The translations under genes and the position numbers were made by a program. A stretch of 23,698 bases of DNA from a virus, in the IMG/VR virus record IMGVR_UViG_3300009496_000078, positions 1 to 23,698 of that record; one strand, given 5' to 3'. Shown here in pieces: positions 14,280-21,742 of this stretch (positions within the stretch are counted from its first letter, which is position 1; every line of letters starts with the position of its first letter). Below the pieces are notes generated by a model. The model was not told the DNA's origin. It made no database searches and was given only the letters and a program-made list of their open reading frames with translations.

Positions 14280-16386
14280 TTTTAAGCTTCCCGTAATTAA
14301 CCATGAGGTAACCCTCTGGTCCCTCAATCACCGTGTCAGGATGTGTCTTCTGAACTTCCTGTGCGATAACACCCATGGTTGGATACTTGTCGGAGCCGAT
14401 TTCATTGGCCGTATCGTTCCAATCCCATGTGTAGAAATGGACGCCGTTGAGCGTATCGTATGGTTGAATGTTTTCTTTAAGTCGTACATCAGAGGCACCT
14501 GCAGCCGCTGCAGCAATTTTAATACCGCCGCCCAGAAGCGTGTCAAAAAGACTGGCTTTCTGTGGAGTAGCCGCCTGTGCCTGCATCTCACCTAAGAGAA
14601 GACGCAACTCAAACTCTTCCTCGCTAACCGCACCTTTAAACCTGTAATCCAATTCACTGTCCGTGCGATCCCAGATGCGGTTAAGACCCTCTTGCGACAG
14701 ATCCAGAATGGTCTTTGTATCGATTGCGGCGGCATCATACGCCATCTGCGTATTGGTGGTTGCAACGGTCTGCCGCCACCGGGCGTTAGATTCATCTACA
14801 GCGTATTGCATCTTGGAGTAGAACTGTTGGCGTTCATTTTCCAAAGCCATACGAAACTCTGTGGCGTCATTAATTTCGCCAGCATTGAACCGCTTTAGCT
14901 CAGACAAAAGGTTAGCGTTAAACTGTTCGACCTGCGTACCAAGCTCTGTGTAGAACTTAGTGAAGTCATTCTTACTTTCTGCAGAAAACCGGCGGGTGGC
15001 ATTCTCTTGCTGTGTATCCTCAAGCAGAACCTGAACACGGGCCTGAGTGTTAACCATAAAGGCCTGTTGTTCGTTGGTTAGATTGCTCAGATCCATCTCT
15101 AAGAAGGCTTGAGCGTTCTGTACCGCTGCAGTCTCACGGGCGTCTAGGTTAGCCAAATCAAAGTTAGACAGAACCGTAGCTTTGTTAATGATAGCCTGTT
15201 GCTTATTGTCTAAGTTTTTAACAGTGAGTGTTTGAAAGAACTGCGCCTCTTGCTGTGCAATTGGAAGGCTTGCTTCCATCAGGGCGGTAGCCATAGCCGC
15301 AGTAGCTGCAGTACCGGTCATACCGCTGAATGTGATTGTACGCCCTACTGCACGGGCCTGTGCTTGAGCAAAGGCAGGGATCTTAGGTTCACCGTCTGAG
15401 CCAACAAAAGAATCGGCCAGCATCTCAAGCTGTCCGGTTACGGTAGACTTGATATCTACATAGTTACCTTCGCCAAGGTTTTGGGCCATAAGCTTACCGG
15501 CAACGGTTCGTGTATCGATTATCGAACTGAACTTTTGTGTGGCGTAATCATTAAGAGCTTCACCAGTTTGGTTCACTGTACCATCGGCGTTAATGCCTGT
15601 GCCAGAACCCTTCATGTCCAGCGTGTAGCCTTCTGCATTCACTAGGTTAGCGTCACGGACCTCGCCTGTAGCAGCGTCCATAATAAACTGTGGGTTGTCC
15701 ATGCGATCAGATGCAGTCGCTGTGGTAAATGAAGCGGGGGCTACTGCCGTAGGGCTGCTAACCGGTGCAATACCGGTGACCGTCTGAGGCAGATATTTCT
15801 CAAGCCCCTTGAGGGCATAATTAGGATTACTAGGATCTAGTAGTGTCCCTGCAGTAACAGGGTCTAGGTTTGGGATAATGTCAGAAAGGTTTATACCCTT
15901 TGCATCTAGAAATGCTTTAGGGTCTGCAAGCATTGCTTTGATTTCTTCGTTGGACGTAACCACACCAGAATCCACAAGCATTTTAGCTATACCCTCAGAG
16001 GACAAAGCACCGGGTTCAGCATCTTCCGCAGTCTGATTACTATCATCCGCAGTCTGCGCAGAAGAACCTCCTGTATTGTTGTCATCATCATTAGCAGTAG
16101 GGTTTGGGTCAATTATTGCTGTGCCACTGCCAAAAATGTCTGTAATGTCACCAACAGCATCAGAAAACGTGTAGTCTTCTCCGTGTCCTGCAGACTTATC
16201 ACCAACAGATTTATTTTTCTGGTTGGTATCGGTAGAGTTCATTGCTCCGCCAGAAACAATCTTACCGGTATCAGTGTTTACCAGACTACCGCCTTGATAT
16301 TCTGTATTATTGCCTGTGGTAGTCACATTAGCCAAGCTTTCAGAAAAGCTGTTACCACCCCCGAAGGTATCTGCCCATAAACCCAT
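14269..16386 (-). CDS. Structural protein with 22-residue helical repeats and C-terminal S74 (intramolecular chaperone) domain
   Basis: The product is 705 residues. Residues 1-130 are Gly/Asn/Thr/Asp-rich and probably extended. Residues 360-470 form long helices that include three 22-residue tandem repeats (391-456). The C-terminus is a compact Peptidase_S74 domain starting SDVRLKENI (632-640), followed by GVIAQEVQKTHPD and LMVNYGKL. In endosialidase-type S74 domains the Ser of SD and the Lys five residues on form the self-cleaving dyad; S632 and K637 match. The domain would guide trimer assembly, then cut itself off before S632. The start overlaps the Rz1 stop (TGATG). The long helices suggest a tail tube or internal virion component rather than a classic fibre. 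The S74 call is firm; location in the virion is uncertain. Confidence 0.85.
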   Translation of the reverse strand: MGLWADTFGGGNSFSESLANVTTTGNNTEYQGGSLVNTDTGKIVSGGAMNSTDTNQKNKSVGDKSAGHGEDYTFSDAVGDITDIFGSGTAIIDPNPTANDDDNNTGGSSAQTADDSNQTAEDAEPGALSSEGIAKMLVDSGVVTSNEEIKAMLADPKAFLDAKGINLSDIIPNLDPVTAGTLLDPSNPNYALKGLEKYLPQTVTGIAPVSSPTAVAPASFTTATASDRMDNPQFIMDAATGEVRDANLVNAEGYTLDMKGSGTGINADGTVNQTGEALNDYATQKFSSIIDTRTVAGKLMAQNLGEGNYVDIKSTVTGQLEMLADSFVGSDGEPKIPAFAQAQARAVGRTITFSGMTGTAATAAMATALMEASLPIAQQEAQFFQTLTVKNLDNKQQAIINKATVLSNFDLANLDARETAAVQNAQAFLEMDLSNLTNEQQAFMVNTQARVQVLLEDTQQENATRRFSAESKNDFTKFYTELGTQVEQFNANLLSELKRFNAGEINDATEFRMALENERQQFYSKMQYAVDESNARWRQTVATTNTQMAYDAAAIDTKTILDLSQEGLNRIWDRTDSELDYRFKGAVSEEEFELRLLLGEMQAQAATPQKASLFDTLLGGGIKIAAAAAGASDVRLKENIQPYDTLNGVHFYTWDWNDTANEIGSDKYPTMGVIAQEVQKTHPDTVIEGPEGYLMVNYGKLKNEI
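15019..15216 (-). repeat. Three 22-residue protein repeats (66-bp DNA units)
   Basis: Residues 391-412, 413-434 and 435-456 of the S74-domain protein start NLDNKQQAI, NLDARETAA and NLTNEQQAF. They share N-L-x-N/A-x-x-x-A at fixed 22-residue spacing. The DNA copies have diverged, so the repeat is held by protein structure (a stacked or coiled helix) rather than by recent duplication. A weaker copy may precede residue 391. Confidence 0.8.
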
Positions 16387-16631
16387 CAGATCTTATCCTT
16401 TTCTTCTTCACATCTACGGATACGATCACGAAGGTAGATGTAGTTTTTGACAGCCTCATCGATTGCCGTAGCATCGGCAGGAAGGCTCTCTAATTCATTG
16501 GCTAATTGGGCATTGAACCGGTCATCATATTGCTTGATTTGAGGGCAATAAATTTCGAGTTGGGTTCTATAAACCGTTTGAGCGCAGCCGGTCAGTGATA
16601 GACTTGCGATCAGTAAGATTGTCGCTTTCAT
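16386..16631 (-). CDS. Rz1: Rz1-like outer-membrane spanin lipoprotein
   Basis: The product is 81 residues. MKATILLIASLSLTGCAQ is a lipoprotein signal with lipobox L13-T-G-C16, so Cys16 would be lipidated and the protein placed in the outer membrane. The mature part is short and charged (helical, ending RIRRCEEEKDKI). Its first 65 bases lie within the 3' end of the upstream spanin gene in another frame, the classic overlapping Rz/Rz1 layout. The frame is open further upstream to 16733, but that extension runs inside Rz and has no signal peptide. Together the two spanins fuse inner and outer membranes in the last step of lysis. This implies a Gram-negative host. Confidence 0.9.
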   Translation of the reverse strand: MKATILLIASLSLTGCAQTVYRTQLEIYCPQIKQYDDRFNAQLANELESLPADATAIDEAVKNYIYLRDRIRRCEEEKDKI

Positions 16632-16809
16632 TTTCAGACATCGCCTTATAAAAATCAGCCGCCTTTTGCTGCGCCTGTAGTTCATCGGTAAGGACTTTGT
16701 TCTTCTCTTTCGCCCGTCCTTTAATCTGCCCAAAGACGTAAATAATGGGCAGAGCGAGGGCTAAAGTGGCAATGATATAGGTCTTAACTTTGCCGAAGAT
16801 GCTAAACAT
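16567..16809 (-). CDS. Rz: Rz-like inner-membrane spanin
   Basis: The product is 80 residues. One N-terminal membrane helix (residues 9-28, TYIIATLALALPIIYVFGQI) is followed by a charged, coiled-coil-like periplasmic part (GRAKEKNKVLTDELQAQQKA). This is the i-spanin topology: anchored in the inner membrane and reaching across the periplasm to the Rz1 lipoprotein. ATG 16809 overlaps the end of the endolysin gene by 8 bases. An ATG at 16872 would start inside the endolysin and put 21 polar residues before the membrane helix, so it is rejected. The 65-base overlap with Rz1 and the position next to an endolysin make the assignment strong despite low sequence conservation of spanins. Confidence 0.88.
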   Translation of the reverse strand: MFSIFGKVKTYIIATLALALPIIYVFGQIKGRAKEKNKVLTDELQAQQKAADFYKAMSENESDNLTDRKSITDRLRSNGL

Positions 16810-17536
16810 CAACCCCGTCCTTTTGATCCTTCCAACGGGCATATGCAGCCAGAGCGATACCGGCGATTGCACAGAGTAGGAAAACGGTCTTGAGGCTGTC
16901 AGCGTAAGCTACAAGTCCCTGTAGCTGTCCGGCCATTTCGTTCAGGCCAGTGGCTGCACCAGCGATACCTACACCAGCCATAGTCTTAGATTTAGCTAGA
17001 GGTTTCTTGTCTTGTGCTGCAGGCTTCTGAGCCATTGGTACATCAACGTCATCGCTGGGTAGCTGTGCGTCCAATGTGAACAAAGCTGCCTCTGCAGAAC
17101 GGCGGCGTGTAAGACCGGTAAGAGGCTGAAGTTTGCCACTAACCCGTGCCTTGTTCCAGCGCATCAGTTGTGCCGGTACTGCAGAATAATCTCCAGCATT
17201 TAATTTTTTCCTCAGAGTCGATCCTGAGAAGGCACCACTACCAAGGTTGAATACAAACGACACTAGGGCGTCGAACTGGTATTGCGTCAGAGGTACATCC
17301 ACTAGGCGTTTAACATCCGCCTCGTAGATCTTCATGTCTTGCCGCAAAAGGTCTTCTGCCTCTTGCTTCGTGATACGCATATTCTTCTTAACACCTTTAA
17401 CGTGGCCGTATCCTAGTGTGAGAATGTTGGCTGGACAGCGATATGGTACTACCATGCCATCGTCCGTTACTTTGTGCAGACCCTCAAACTTCTTGATTAA
17501 GTTAAGGCCTTGGTCAGAGATTGATTTTGGATGCAT
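16802..17536 (-). CDS. T4-type endolysin (GH24 lysozyme) with C-terminal transmembrane anchor
   Basis: The product is 244 residues. Residues 5-155 are a GH24 phage lysozyme that cuts the glycan strand of peptidoglycan. Catalytic Glu is E18 (KKFEGL). The second position is C34 (PYRCPANIL), where T4 lysozyme has Asp; the E-C-T variant is known in P1/R21-type endolysins. The third residue is T40 in LTLGYGH. Residues 156-215 are a Pro/Ala/Lys linker and a Gly/Ala-rich helix. Residues 217-233 (TVFLLCAIAGIALAAYA) are a membrane segment followed by RWKDQKD, so the enzyme is tail-anchored. There is no N-terminal signal or SAR sequence. ATG 17536 has GAGG five bases upstream; the longer frame to 17608 lies inside the preceding gene. 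Spanins follow at once. No separate holin gene is adjacent. Confidence 0.93.
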   Translation of the reverse strand: MHPKSISDQGLNLIKKFEGLHKVTDDGMVVPYRCPANILTLGYGHVKGVKKNMRITKQEAEDLLRQDMKIYEADVKRLVDVPLTQYQFDALVSFVFNLGSGAFSGSTLRKKLNAGDYSAVPAQLMRWNKARVSGKLQPLTGLTRRRSAEAALFTLDAQLPSDDVDVPMAQKPAAQDKKPLAKSKTMAGVGIAGAATGLNEMAGQLQGLVAYADSLKTVFLLCAIAGIALAAYARWKDQKDGVDV

Positions 17537-17543
17537 GTTTACC

Positions 17544-18956
17544 TCACGCCGCCGTTGAAGAAAAAGGCTGTGACCCGACCATAAGTCCGGGGCTAGAAGA
17601 TCCGCCATAACCCATCTGGTCCATCTGGCTCATCAGCTTATCAATATTTATGCGGCTACGGTCTGTAATTTGGCCCTGCTGACTAAACGTGGCAATATTA
17701 AGATTGTTATTTGCGTCAAATCCACGCTGCGTGACGCTACCATTTTTGTTATTAGATTGTTGGATCAAACGGCCTTCTCCGTCAAAACTGTCTGCCAGTT
17801 TTGCGTATTCCATTGTTAAAGCTGGGTCCAAGTTTTGACCATTACCCAAGATAACTTCTCTAATAGTAGACAGCCTCTGAAGCATGTCCTGCTTAGTCTG
17901 TTGTTGTCCCGCTGTTTGCGCCTGAACCCCAGAACTAATTTGTTTAAAAGCAGAACCGAAGTTCGTGGACATGTCATCTTGGTTCCGCATTGTTTGCTCG
18001 GTGTTACGAGCAATAGAAGCGTTTTGCTGAGAGGTTGCATCAAAGTTTCGATTTAGATCGTCACGCACCTGCCCGAAACCTCCGGTGACCTGATTTACAA
18101 GGTCAGCCCGTGCTTGGGTCGCAAGCGTAGCATCGTCTGAATACTCAGAGCGGAAATCAGAAAAGTTATCCTGCAACCCACCGACTGAACTTTGAATGTT
18201 AGCCTGTCCATCTGATAAACCACCGTAGTATGTAGTTGCTCTATCGGACATGCCCTCAAGGTATTCTTGCAGGCTTGTTTGACCCCCAAGTACATTAGCA
18301 GAGAGATCCGTTAAGCTTTGGTTCTGTGTATCAAACTGTGTGTTTACGTTCTCGTTTACGCCAGCAAAGCCTGTGTCGAGAGAACTATCTACCGTATTAA
18401 AACGGTCTGTCATATTACCAGATAGATCAGAAACGCTGTTCTGTATGTTTGTCTGGCCCTCTGCAACATCGTTAAAGGATTGGTTCATGTCGCTGAACCC
18501 GGAGTTCACAGAACCTCGCACACCGTCCAAGTTGCTATTCACAGTAGCAAATCCAGTGTCAGTTACACCTTCAAGGCTACCAATGCGGTTTTCGATGCCA
18601 GAGGTGTCTACTGTTTGGTTTACAACTCGTGTCTGCGGGATAGCAGCGATCTGATTACTAAGGCCTGTCTGGCCCGATGTGAGTGTGTTTTGATTAGACA
18701 ACATAGTATCCTGATTGCCCATCATCGTGTTTTGATTACCCGTCATCGTGGCTTGGTTGTTAGTGATTGTCTCACCCATAGCCGCAGTTTCTGCAAAACC
18801 GGCATTAGTGTTTTCGTTAACAGTGGTCACACCCCCCTGAACACTTTCGTCCACTTGTGCCGCAGTAGCACCGCCGCCGCCGCCTTTATAGGCAATCAGG
18901 CCAGAAGCCCGTGGGTGTAGATACCGGTAAGGCATAAAAGGGTTAAGCAGTTTCAT
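17544..18956 (-). CDS. Repeat-rich coiled-coil structural protein (tail or virion filament)
   Basis: The product is 470 residues. After an N-terminal segment with a run of five glycines (25-29) come five 7-residue repeats (66-100). A long stretch (about 130-345) follows, dominated by Asn, Ser, Asp, Gln and Gly with recurring units such as GFATVNSNLDGV, GFSDMNQSF, GFAGVNENV and GFGQVRDDL. This regular G-F/phi-polar pattern without cysteines or catalytic motifs fits an elongated trimeric coiled coil, as in tail needles, fibres or baseplate filaments. The C-terminal 100 residues look globular (EVILGNGQNLDPALTMEYAK, then NIDKLMSQMDQM). The start follows the previous stop with no gap, and GGAG lies upstream. 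The next gene is the endolysin, 7 bases on. Structural role is inferred; no specific family recognised. Confidence 0.75.
   Translation of the reverse strand: MKLLNPFMPYRYLHPRASGLIAYKGGGGGATAAQVDESVQGGVTTVNENTNAGFAETAAMGETITNNQATMTGNQNTMMGNQDTMLSNQNTLTSGQTGLSNQIAAIPQTRVVNQTVDTSGIENRIGSLEGVTDTGFATVNSNLDGVRGSVNSGFSDMNQSFNDVAEGQTNIQNSVSDLSGNMTDRFNTVDSSLDTGFAGVNENVNTQFDTQNQSLTDLSANVLGGQTSLQEYLEGMSDRATTYYGGLSDGQANIQSSVGGLQDNFSDFRSEYSDDATLATQARADLVNQVTGGFGQVRDDLNRNFDATSQQNASIARNTEQTMRNQDDMSTNFGSAFKQISSGVQAQTAGQQQTKQDMLQRLSTIREVILGNGQNLDPALTMEYAKLADSFDGEGRLIQQSNNKNGSVTQRGFDANNNLNIATFSQQGQITDRSRINIDKLMSQMDQMGYGGSSSPGLMVGSQPFSSTAA
18657..18761 (-). repeat. Five tandem 7-residue (21-bp) repeats
   Basis: Residues 66-100 of the filament-like protein read NNQATMT, GNQNTMM, GNQDTML, SNQNTLT and SGQTGLS. 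The third position is always Gln and the hydrophobic residue recurs in register, a heptad phase. The DNA units remain recognisably similar (for example, repeated TTGATTA and ATCGTG on the + strand), so copy number could vary among relatives by slippage. Confidence 0.8.
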
Positions 18957-19412
18957 TTAAATCTCCATGTCGAAAACATAATATTGAGTTTTGTATTTGT
19001 TGCCTTGCCTAGAACTGAGCGTCTGTAGGCGTCTGAGCCAGCCCTTGCGCCCCCAGACCTGAAGATGCGAACAGCCGTTCTTTTTGGCAAAGTCCTCAAA
19101 CAATCTGTGATCTGCTTCGACCTGCTTGAGTGAAACACCGTCGGTGGTGTTGGTGATAATCTGACACGTTTTTACGTTCTTCTGTGTCAGGAATCTAAGG
19201 GTGGTTGTGCAGACTATCTTGCTAGCTGTGTCCAGTGTGATCCAAACAAAGACGGTGCCGTTTATGGCGTCCTTGAAGAGATCGAATACAGACATCTCAT
19301 CGATCCCGTGGGACAGTGCTTTGTCTATGTCGCCTTGTATGGAAGGCCATACATGCAATACTTCTGGGGGTGTTAGCAGGACGGTCTGAAACTCTGTGGT
19401 TTCATCTGTCAT
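18957..19412 (-). CDS. GNAT-fold (acyltransferase-like) phage protein
   Basis: The product is 151 residues. The layout is that of the phage GNAT-like family found beside tail genes. It has an N-terminal helix with VWPSIQGDIDKAL (21-33) and DLFKDAINGTVFVWI (44-58), then TTTLRFL in the core sheet. LFEDFAKKNGCSHLQVWGRKGW (104-125) follows, with the conserved GC and GR-x-GW positions. In true GNATs this last region contacts acetyl-CoA. Whether this protein transfers an acyl group or only keeps the fold is not clear. In related phages such genes lie among virion genes. ATG 19412 has TTTAGG upstream. It is the first gene after an 80-base gap with a possible promoter. It ends directly against the next start codon. 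Confidence 0.72.
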   Translation of the reverse strand: MTDETTEFQTVLLTPPEVLHVWPSIQGDIDKALSHGIDEMSVFDLFKDAINGTVFVWITLDTASKIVCTTTLRFLTQKNVKTCQIITNTTDGVSLKQVEADHRLFEDFAKKNGCSHLQVWGRKGWLRRLQTLSSRQGNKYKTQYYVFDMEI

Positions 19413-19445
19413 AAGTGCCTAAACTAATTGGTAATACTATGTAAA

Positions 19446-19474
19446 AGTTTAGCACTTAGTTAGTGCATTAGCAA
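19446..19474 (-). promoter_or_regulatory. Possible late-block internal promoter with palindromic spacer
   Basis: The 80-base gap 19413-19492 is the largest between - strand genes. On the - strand, TTGCTA (19474-19469) and TAAACT (19451-19446) are 17 bases apart, each 4/6 to consensus. The spacer holds a perfect dyad: GCACT and AGTGC around TAGTT (19452-19466). The start would be near 19439, leaving a leader of about 27 bases before ATG 19412. The dyad could be an operator or, in RNA from upstream, a small hairpin. The individual matches are modest. Confidence 0.35.
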
Positions 19475-19492
19475 GCGTTAATTAAAGGAGGT

Positions 19493-20008
19493 TTAAGGTT
19501 TAGTAGGCCAATCAGCCTCTTCAAGAAAAGGCCAGTTACTATTCACAGATAAGTCTCTAAGGCTTGTTCTGTATGTAGCCCATAAAGCTTTTACCTCATC
19601 TGATAGCGGAGTGTCAGCCGCCTGCGTCCAATCACATTCCATCAAAAGCACGTTCCGCTTGCTTCTGGTAATGTTTGCTTCGACTTCAATAACCTCTGGA
19701 AATTCAGGGGCAGCCGCCACAGCTTCTTCATCTGGGGTCGTTGGGATAGACAACACACCCTTAGATTCAGATTTTAAAAGATTCTGATTCCCTATCACAA
19801 ATGATTCAACCATTTCTTCTGTAGTAAATCTAAAAACAGGTGAAGACATTGATAAGAAATTAAAGTTAGGAATCTTGATGTGACTGCTTGCAACAAACGT
19901 ATTAGGCGTGAAGTCGCTATCGCTATCAGTTACCTCCTCTGGTGATTGGGAGCCAAAAACCAAAGTAGAAGTCAAGTCATCATGTATGGTTAATTGATAC
20001 TCGTGCAT
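19493..20008 (-). CDS. Tail-fibre assembly chaperone-like protein
   Basis: The product is 171 residues. The C-terminal 60 residues (about 113-171) match the phage tail-assembly-chaperone pattern (Phage_tail_APC type). RSKRNVLLMECDWTQAADTP is followed by W-x-x-YR-x-x-LRDL and a terminal WP-x-x-P (ADWPTKP). The N-terminal half is acidic and Ser/Thr-rich and may bind the fibre protein. Such proteins help fold or attach receptor-binding proteins, and this gene lies downstream of three fibre-type genes, as expected. The start overlaps the previous stop as TAATG, so it is translationally coupled to the 91-residue protein. It ends ahead of the 80-base gap. Domain match is good; whether it is a chaperone or part of the virion is not determined by sequence. 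Confidence 0.8.
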   Translation of the reverse strand: MHEYQLTIHDDLTSTLVFGSQSPEEVTDSDSDFTPNTFVASSHIKIPNFNFLSMSSPVFRFTTEEMVESFVIGNQNLLKSESKGVLSIPTTPDEEAVAAAPEFPEVIEVEANITRSKRNVLLMECDWTQAADTPLSDEVKALWATYRTSLRDLSVNSNWPFLEEADWPTKP

Positions 20009-20283
20009 TACTTTTCAACCCCCACTAACATAGTAGTGCCGCTGTTGTCAGCCTTAATTACATCGCCCTCGTTTAAGGTGATAGGTAGATAGGCATGTTG
20101 AAAATAGCTGCTGTGATAGGGCCAACTCAGTTGAGTCCCGTTAATATAACCGGGTCCCGTACTACTGTTATTCCACATATGCCCTTCAAAAGTTTTCCCT
20201 GCCGGGACCGTATACATGACTGCCGCCGATGATCCTGTCTTTGCAATGGTAGTACCGCCGCCACCTGCTGATGATAAAGCCAT
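20008..20283 (-). CDS. Small beta-rich virion/tail accessory protein
   Basis: The product is 91 residues. After a flexible ALSSAGGGG start it has alternating beta strands: SSAAVMYTVPAGKTFEGHMW, then YINGTQLSWPY, and PITLNEGDVIKADNSGTTML. The TVPAGK and LNEGDVI motifs recur in short beta-sandwich proteins that decorate phage tails or heads. There are no catalytic residues and no signal peptide. It has the best ribosome-binding site of the late block (AAGGAGG, five bases before the ATG), suggesting many copies per virion. It lies between the receptor-binding-type genes and the chaperone-like gene. The exact role is unknown. Confidence 0.7.
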   Translation of the reverse strand: MALSSAGGGGTTIAKTGSSAAVMYTVPAGKTFEGHMWNNSSTGPGYINGTQLSWPYHSSYFQHAYLPITLNEGDVIKADNSGTTMLVGVEK

Positions 20284-20296
20284 TATAGCCTCCTTA

Positions 20297-21733
20297 TTAT
20301 GTTTGTTCTATTCCGGTGATTGTTACTTTTACATCTGCGGAATTTAGACCCGCTGCGCTTGCTATAGAGGAAGGAATAGGATGTCCGTAGTGACGCCAAA
20401 GATAGCTAGCTGAACCTCCAGCATTTCCAAATTTAGGATCTGAAGTATATGAATATTTTAGACTACCTGTTGCATCTAAAGTATACATTTTATTGTTTGT
20501 ATCTCTGTACCGAACACCACCAGTGGCTGTGTAACCGAGTTGCCCTCCATGAAAGTTTTGATACAGTCCTGGCGCTGTAATGTTATTGTGTTCCTCCCAG
20601 TCAGAAGAAGCTATTTGCTTTCTAGTATTTACGGCAGAAGGGGCCGCTGCTCCAGTACTGCCTAACATTTGGGACCAAGACCACGGGCCTTTAACCTGTG
20701 TAAGATTATTAGCTCCATTATGGTAGTATATATACCAAGCATCGTTTGAGTGATCTACTGACAATACAAAACTACCGTGGGTCATTTGTATAGCAGCCGG
20801 TAGGTTTGCCTGATAGAATGCACCAGTGATAGTATTCTTGATGTATATCTGGCTAGTGTAGCCGCTACTAGGCATGTAACAATACATATCGTGGTACACA
20901 CCACCTCTGGGGTACGAGGAAGTAGGGTGTGGAGAAGGGTGGGAGGTGCTAGTCCACCAAGGGCTTGCTGTGTGGGTAGTCACGCTATAAGTTTGTGGGT
21001 ATATATAAGGCTGATGTTGCTTAAAAGCCGCACCATTCATATTGAAAAACCTGTCGTAGGAAGCAGAACGGCTTGGGCCTGATGCTGAGACTTCCTTTCT
21101 AAAGTCACGAAAGCCAAAAGTCCTATAGTTTTGATAAGTCATTTGATAGTTATTAGCAGGGCTATATCCAAGCGACCCTCCAGTTTCTAATGCTCTGGTT
21201 GCATGGAAAACTTGTACAGAGTTATCATCATGTGCAATGTAGTGAATGTTATTTGTCCCGCCTTGACTAGGACCCGGCTTGTATAGATCAATAATTTGGC
21301 TTGAGTAAGACAAAGACCCAACAGTTTCATTGGATTCCCATTGAAATTGTAGAGATGTGTTTGAAGTATTAACTGCGTTACCAGAAGAATCCTCTATGTA
21401 GGAATAATAACGAAGTTTTGTTCCGTCATTACAGACGCCAATTACTTTTTCGGCTACTATAGGAAAGTCTGTAGTTTTCAATTTAAGTACCGAAGTCGGT
21501 GCTAGAATTTGATGTCCTTCAAAAGTTGCAGAACCTCCTCTATCTACCTTGACGCTTCCGATGTTTACACCGTCCAACTCAAGATAAGTATCATTTAGTG
21601 CAATATCAGGTGAGGTTACGCTAATATTTTTTATAACTTTATTATTGCCACCGCTTAATAGCGTATGCTCACCATCGTTTAGATTGTTTTGGTTTAAAGT
21701 ACTGTCAAACAGCTTTTTAAATGCCTCTGCCAT
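20297..21733 (-). CDS. Receptor-binding/tail-tip-type protein, paralogue of the next gene to the right
   Basis: The product is 478 residues. It is almost all beta, with high Ser, Thr, Gly, Tyr and Trp and few charged residues, as in phage adhesins. The N-terminal 95 residues form a conserved module (DGEHTLL, then VIKNISV, YLELDGVNIGS and ILAPTSVLKLK), likely for attachment to the tail. The middle carries an HDDNSVQ segment (168-174), PTSSYPR at 270-276 and FVLSVDHSNDAWYIYY. The C-terminus is YLWRHYGHPIPSSIASAAGL. All of these have counterparts in the 491-residue neighbour, so the pair arose by duplication. SD AAGGA lies before ATG 21733, and the gap to the neighbour is 9 bases. The host receptor cannot be read. 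Receptor binding is inferred from composition, position and rapid divergence. Confidence 0.75.
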   Translation of the reverse strand: MAEAFKKLFDSTLNQNNLNDGEHTLLSGGNNKVIKNISVTSPDIALNDTYLELDGVNIGSVKVDRGGSATFEGHQILAPTSVLKLKTTDFPIVAEKVIGVCNDGTKLRYYSYIEDSSGNAVNTSNTSLQFQWESNETVGSLSYSSQIIDLYKPGPSQGGTNNIHYIAHDDNSVQVFHATRALETGGSLGYSPANNYQMTYQNYRTFGFRDFRKEVSASGPSRSASYDRFFNMNGAAFKQHQPYIYPQTYSVTTHTASPWWTSTSHPSPHPTSSYPRGGVYHDMYCYMPSSGYTSQIYIKNTITGAFYQANLPAAIQMTHGSFVLSVDHSNDAWYIYYHNGANNLTQVKGPWSWSQMLGSTGAAAPSAVNTRKQIASSDWEEHNNITAPGLYQNFHGGQLGYTATGGVRYRDTNNKMYTLDATGSLKYSYTSDPKFGNAGGSASYLWRHYGHPIPSSIASAAGLNSADVKVTITGIEQT

Positions 21734-21742
21734 GTCATATCC

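Noticed and set aside
16386-16733. Longer 115-residue version of Rz1
   Set aside because: The extra 34 residues are basic, lie inside Rz, and would bury the lipoprotein signal that must be N-terminal.
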